Source of the DNA: Arabidopsis thaliana
Taxonomy: Eukaryota; Streptophyta; Magnoliopsida; Brassicales; Brassicaceae
Assembly: GCF_000001735.4 (NCBI RefSeq)
Contig: NC_003071.7
Location: 14,483,443-14,547,442 of the forward strand
DNA length: 64,000 nucleotides
Direction of reading: 5' to 3'
Below the pieces are notes generated by a model. It was not told the origin of the DNA and searched no databases. It worked only from the letters and a program-made list of their open reading frames with translations. This document shows, one piece after another, positions 60,672 through 64,000 of this stretch (position 1 is the first letter of the stretch; the number at the start of each line of letters is the position of its first letter). Both the position numbers and the translations under genes were made by a program.

Positions 60672-63290
60672 CTAGATGAAAACCAAAGAAAGAAGAATAA
60701 AAAGCGGAAAACTAAATCCAATTCTACTAGACCCGGAGAACCAAACCTTAACGTCATCAATCACAGGTCCACACAATGAAGTCATATCGTCCGTCCTCGT
60801 ATTGTAATAAATGCTGTAGAAGGCGATCCTCGTACGTTCAGCTTTCGCAGTGAAGTTCAACTCCGATCTTTCGAAACTCGAGTTTGCTTGCGCCATATAA
60901 TGAAAGTTCTGTGCTTGATCTCCAGCAAAAGCCATTACAGCCAAAGGTTCCTTACACTTGTCCCCTGCGTGTCCCAAAGAGAAAGACATCTTGTACGGAA
61001 TGTTCGCCTTTGTCTCAACCATTTGAGAAATTATGCCTTCTTTGCCCGATAAAAGTTCCAAAGCTCGCTTCCCCTCGGGGACCGAGAAATGGTCTGAGTC
61101 AATAAACCGTACTGCTCGGTTCGATTCGACGGTCCATCCAGGAAGAGACGATATTTCTTCATCGAGGTTTGTTGGAAGCAGAACACCTAAGGTAGTGTTC
61201 CTAAACATCCATGGACCTTCTTCAAAATCTCCATTAATCACTGCATTGCCTGTAAAAAGTACAAAATTTTACTTTTAACTTTACTCTAAATCTCTTCTAT
61301 TGGATGATTTATAAAACTTTGGTATCGAAAACCTAAATATAACGTTACCTTTGGGTTTATCAGGAGTAAAGAGCTTCTTAACGGCAATGTCGTCAATGAT
61401 AGGTCCACAAGTAGGATCATCCTCCATGCCAGGGTTCTTAAAAACCAACCGGACGCGATCCACAACCGCTTCAAACGCCCATGCATATGGATCCCATCCT
61501 TGAACGCTGTACACCGTTTGCAAGTCAATGGTTTGCGATGCGATAGGTTCATCAGAAGAAGCTACCGAAACATTCAGCGACTCGAGTTGTGCACATGTGC
61601 GGGCTGCACTGAACGTGACGGAGTAGATAGAGCCTTTCTCCACCGTAAGTTCTTGGCTGATCTCTGCATCGTTTCCTAATCTAACAGCGTGACGGCCCTC
61701 AGGCACGATCAAGATCATCCCGCCTTGTTTTTGACCGGACTTGATTAGCTCCACCGTACCATCGGATCGCCAGCTCGGGATCTCGGAGGTGTCCTCGATG
61801 ATTGCGTCATCAGGGAAGCCGTTTGACGGCGGTGTCTCAAAGTCGCCGTTAACCACCAAGCCTTGAAAAAAGATTCCGGCAGAACAAGAAAGTTAGTTGT
61901 AATTTATTGAGAAAAAGGGAATAATTACGGGATTTAAGAAAATGGTGTCAGAAAATAAAAATACTAGGATGGAGACGTATAACAATTAGTTGGTCTCTTA
62001 ATAACAACAATAGATCTTTCATCTTTTACGTCCATTTTTGGGCCATTCATTCTTTCAAGATTTTGTAATCTAGACAAACAATATCATCCCAAAATACATT
62101 CATTCAATTCTCGCGTTTCTCGTGAGCTCACATTTATCAGCCACTACGGTAATTAAATTATTTGTACACAAAAGGAGAAAAAAATACGATAAAACCAATT
62201 TTTTTAAAAATAGCAAAAGTAGTGAAGGCGAAACACGAGAATTGAACCATTTATTCTCTCGGTCCCAAGCATTAACTCGTGACATATTACATTTTGTGGT
62301 CTTGTGTCTACACTCTACAGTTACAAGTGCCCTTTTCTTTAGGGAAGATACATTTTAGTTACAATTGATTTTAATTCATTTTAGTTTATCAAAAGAAAGG
62401 AGACAATTAGGGTTTTGTATTTGTAAGAAATAAACTAACAACAAAAGAATGCACATGGCGGGAACGGTTAAACTACAACTTTTAAGGGGTTAATGCTATT
62501 CTAATTCAGATGTCTAAAGAGTTAAAGACAAATTTTTAAAATAGATGAGTTTATAACTTGAAGACTTGAATTGAATCCAACTGTCTCTCAAGGACTTGAG
62601 GAGGGCTCTTCTATTCTTTGACCCAGGATGGCCTACAACTATACTAAATTAACGAAAATATCCAAAAACTTTTGTTTTCTTTCTGATTTGTGACAGTCTG
62701 ACAGATTAGATTGGAATTAGCATATTTTAAACCTAGGATTAATGAGGTTAAACTTTTTTAGTCATTGCTCAGCTGAGACAGTCATGAATTTAAACCCAAG
62801 ATTACAAGCCGACTTAAAAAGTCTTAGTGCTGAGCAACAAGAGGACTAAGAAGAAGTGAGATTGAGGATAAACCCTAGAACCCAACTTTCTAATCGAAGT
62901 GGATATTATAACTTCAAATTCCTTCTTATCCAATTTTTTGTGTTATACAGATCTGAAAGTAAACCGTTTTAGAAAGAAGAACTAAGTACAACAGGCCATG
63001 GTGAATCCTCTGTTCTTGGAACAGAGAGAACAGAGAGAATGGGTCAGGTTTCCGAAATCAAATAACCACAGAAGCAAAAAGAATCATGCTTTCGTCAACC
63101 CATTAACACTATGAGCTATACCCCCCAAAAACAAAACCAAGAAAAGTGATGAGATTATGTTAGTGAACAGCGTACCGTCTTCGACCGGTGAAGTTTTGCC
63201 GGCGGAGTCTGCGGCGGCCACAATGGAGAGACCAAGTAGAAGTATTAAAATGGAATTCGATCTCCAACTATTGTTGCTGTAAAGCATCAT
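60672..63290 (-). CDS. DUF642 cell-wall protein, predicted GPI-anchored, 401 aa
   Basis: Three exons: 63176-63290, 61349-61861 and 60672-61249, separated by introns of about 1.3 kb and 99 bases. A signal peptide (SNSILILLLGLSIVAAADS) is followed by two similar carbohydrate-binding-like modules, each opening with a V/I-x-NGDFE motif: LVVNGDFETPPSNGFPDD and AVINGDFEEGPWMFRN. Pairs of Cys include CGPIIDDI and CGPVIDDV. The C-terminus ends in a hydrophobic tail (SFPLFILLSLVFI) after a Ser/Gly stretch, as in GPI-anchored proteins. DUF642 proteins sit in plant cell walls and interact with pectin methylesterase or cellulose. The best studied is BIIDXI. I recognise it as AT2G34510. The unusually long first intron may hold regulatory sequence. 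Confidence 0.92.
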
Positions 63291-64000
63291 CTCTCTCTTT
63301 CTCTGTGAACAGAGGAAAGTGTTTCTGCAGTGTTCTTTTCGGGCAGTGAGGGAAAGCTGGGAAGTGTAGTGTCCTTTTAAACAAAATCCTCCCAGCTGTT
63401 CTTTTTGTTCCACTATTTACATTCGGAATAATACTTTATCGAACTAAATAAAAACCATTGAGATTTTGTAGGATATGTTAAAAAATAGGTAGAGAAGTGT
63501 ATCCATTTTGGGACCCTCTTCATCACAAACCGCGTGGTGGTCGTAGTCATTGGTCTCTACGGCAGTGGTTTACTAGGTTCTCTCTTACTCATTTATCTAA
63601 TATGGACCAATAACCACTTTTCTTTTCTTTCTTTTTATTTGTAAGAAATAGCCAACTTGTTTTTACTCTTTATATCAGTCCAAGGGTAGAGCTGTGTAGA
63701 CGAAAAGAACAAGTGGGGAGGGATTGTTGCAATATCTTTTGGAGATCGAGGAAAAAGACATCTTTTAGATTTTTGAAGAAATGGGCTGGTTTTAGATTCA
63801 GAGACACTCAATGGCAATGTGAATAAGTGTTTCAAGAAGCAATCAAGAATTTCAACAATGTGAAAAACAAAGCACAAGTACCTAAGTGCTACTATTGTAT
63901 TATGTTACACAAACATTATGATTGTTGCCATTATTTCTTTGCATAAATGTTTTCAGTCAAAGCCGTCAACCCTAACATGGATGCATATGTAAAGATATGT
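63291..64000. other. Promoter of the DUF642 gene and right edge of the window
   Basis: Upstream region of the minus-strand DUF642 gene, with a CT-rich leader just before the ATG. No complete gene is present to the right edge. A 80-codon minus-strand open frame (63635-63877) has no recognisable domain. Confidence 0.5.

Overview
The window is nuclear DNA of a crucifer, almost certainly Arabidopsis thaliana. Gene content and order match what I remember of chromosome 2 from about AT2G34320 to AT2G34510. That placement and all locus numbers are from memory and should be confirmed by alignment. AT-rich intergenic DNA, short GT-AG introns, TATA boxes, telo-box/site II promoters, photosystem antenna genes, PPR proteins and sterol C22-desaturases all fit a plant. 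No prokaryotic, viral or CRISPR features are seen.

Layout. 1-6 kb: a 5'-truncated LINE remnant carrying a zinc-knuckle/RNase H ORF, a basic protein of unknown function, a possible unlisted two-exon micro-gene on the minus strand, and an S40/DUF584 gene. 6-10 kb: gene-poor, with a degenerate foldback element. 10-15 kb: two tandem nodulin-like major facilitator transporters with identical exon plans. 15-22 kb: an 18-coding-exon RRP12-like ribosome-biogenesis gene. 23-27 kb: a MATE transporter whose frame is conserved only through an unusual GC-AG intron. 27-31 kb: a DYW-type PPR protein with a degenerate deaminase, and SEIPIN3. 31-39 kb: the NIP2;1 aquaporin (minus), an E-type PPR gene and the RWA3 wall-acetylation gene. 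39-42 kb: two divergently oriented LHCB1 genes whose mature proteins are nearly identical. 43-51 kb: AGL29, an HMG-box gene divergent from a Rossmann-fold plastid protein, urease accessory protein UREG and ribosomal protein L18a. 52-58 kb: tandem CYP710A2 and CYP710A1. 60-63 kb: a GPI-anchored DUF642 wall protein.

The genes do not form an operon-like system. Several (S40, DYW-PPR, seipin, RWA, LHCB1, RPL18a, DUF642) have their closest relatives, as I recall, in the same order on chromosome 1 (AT1G29640-AT1G29980). The block is therefore probably half of a whole-genome-duplication pair, with lineage-specific insertions between: the MFS pair, MATE, AGL29 and the CYP710A pair. Exon boundaries were read by hand from GT/AG sites and reading-frame continuity. 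Most summed lengths agree with the family lengths I remember.

I found no clear new biological system. The best leads are a gene-conversion-like tract in the LHCB1 inverted pair, the loss of catalytic residues in the DYW protein, the repaired or failing exon in the MATE gene, target-site duplications around the LINE-derived RNase H gene, and the candidate 52-residue gene.
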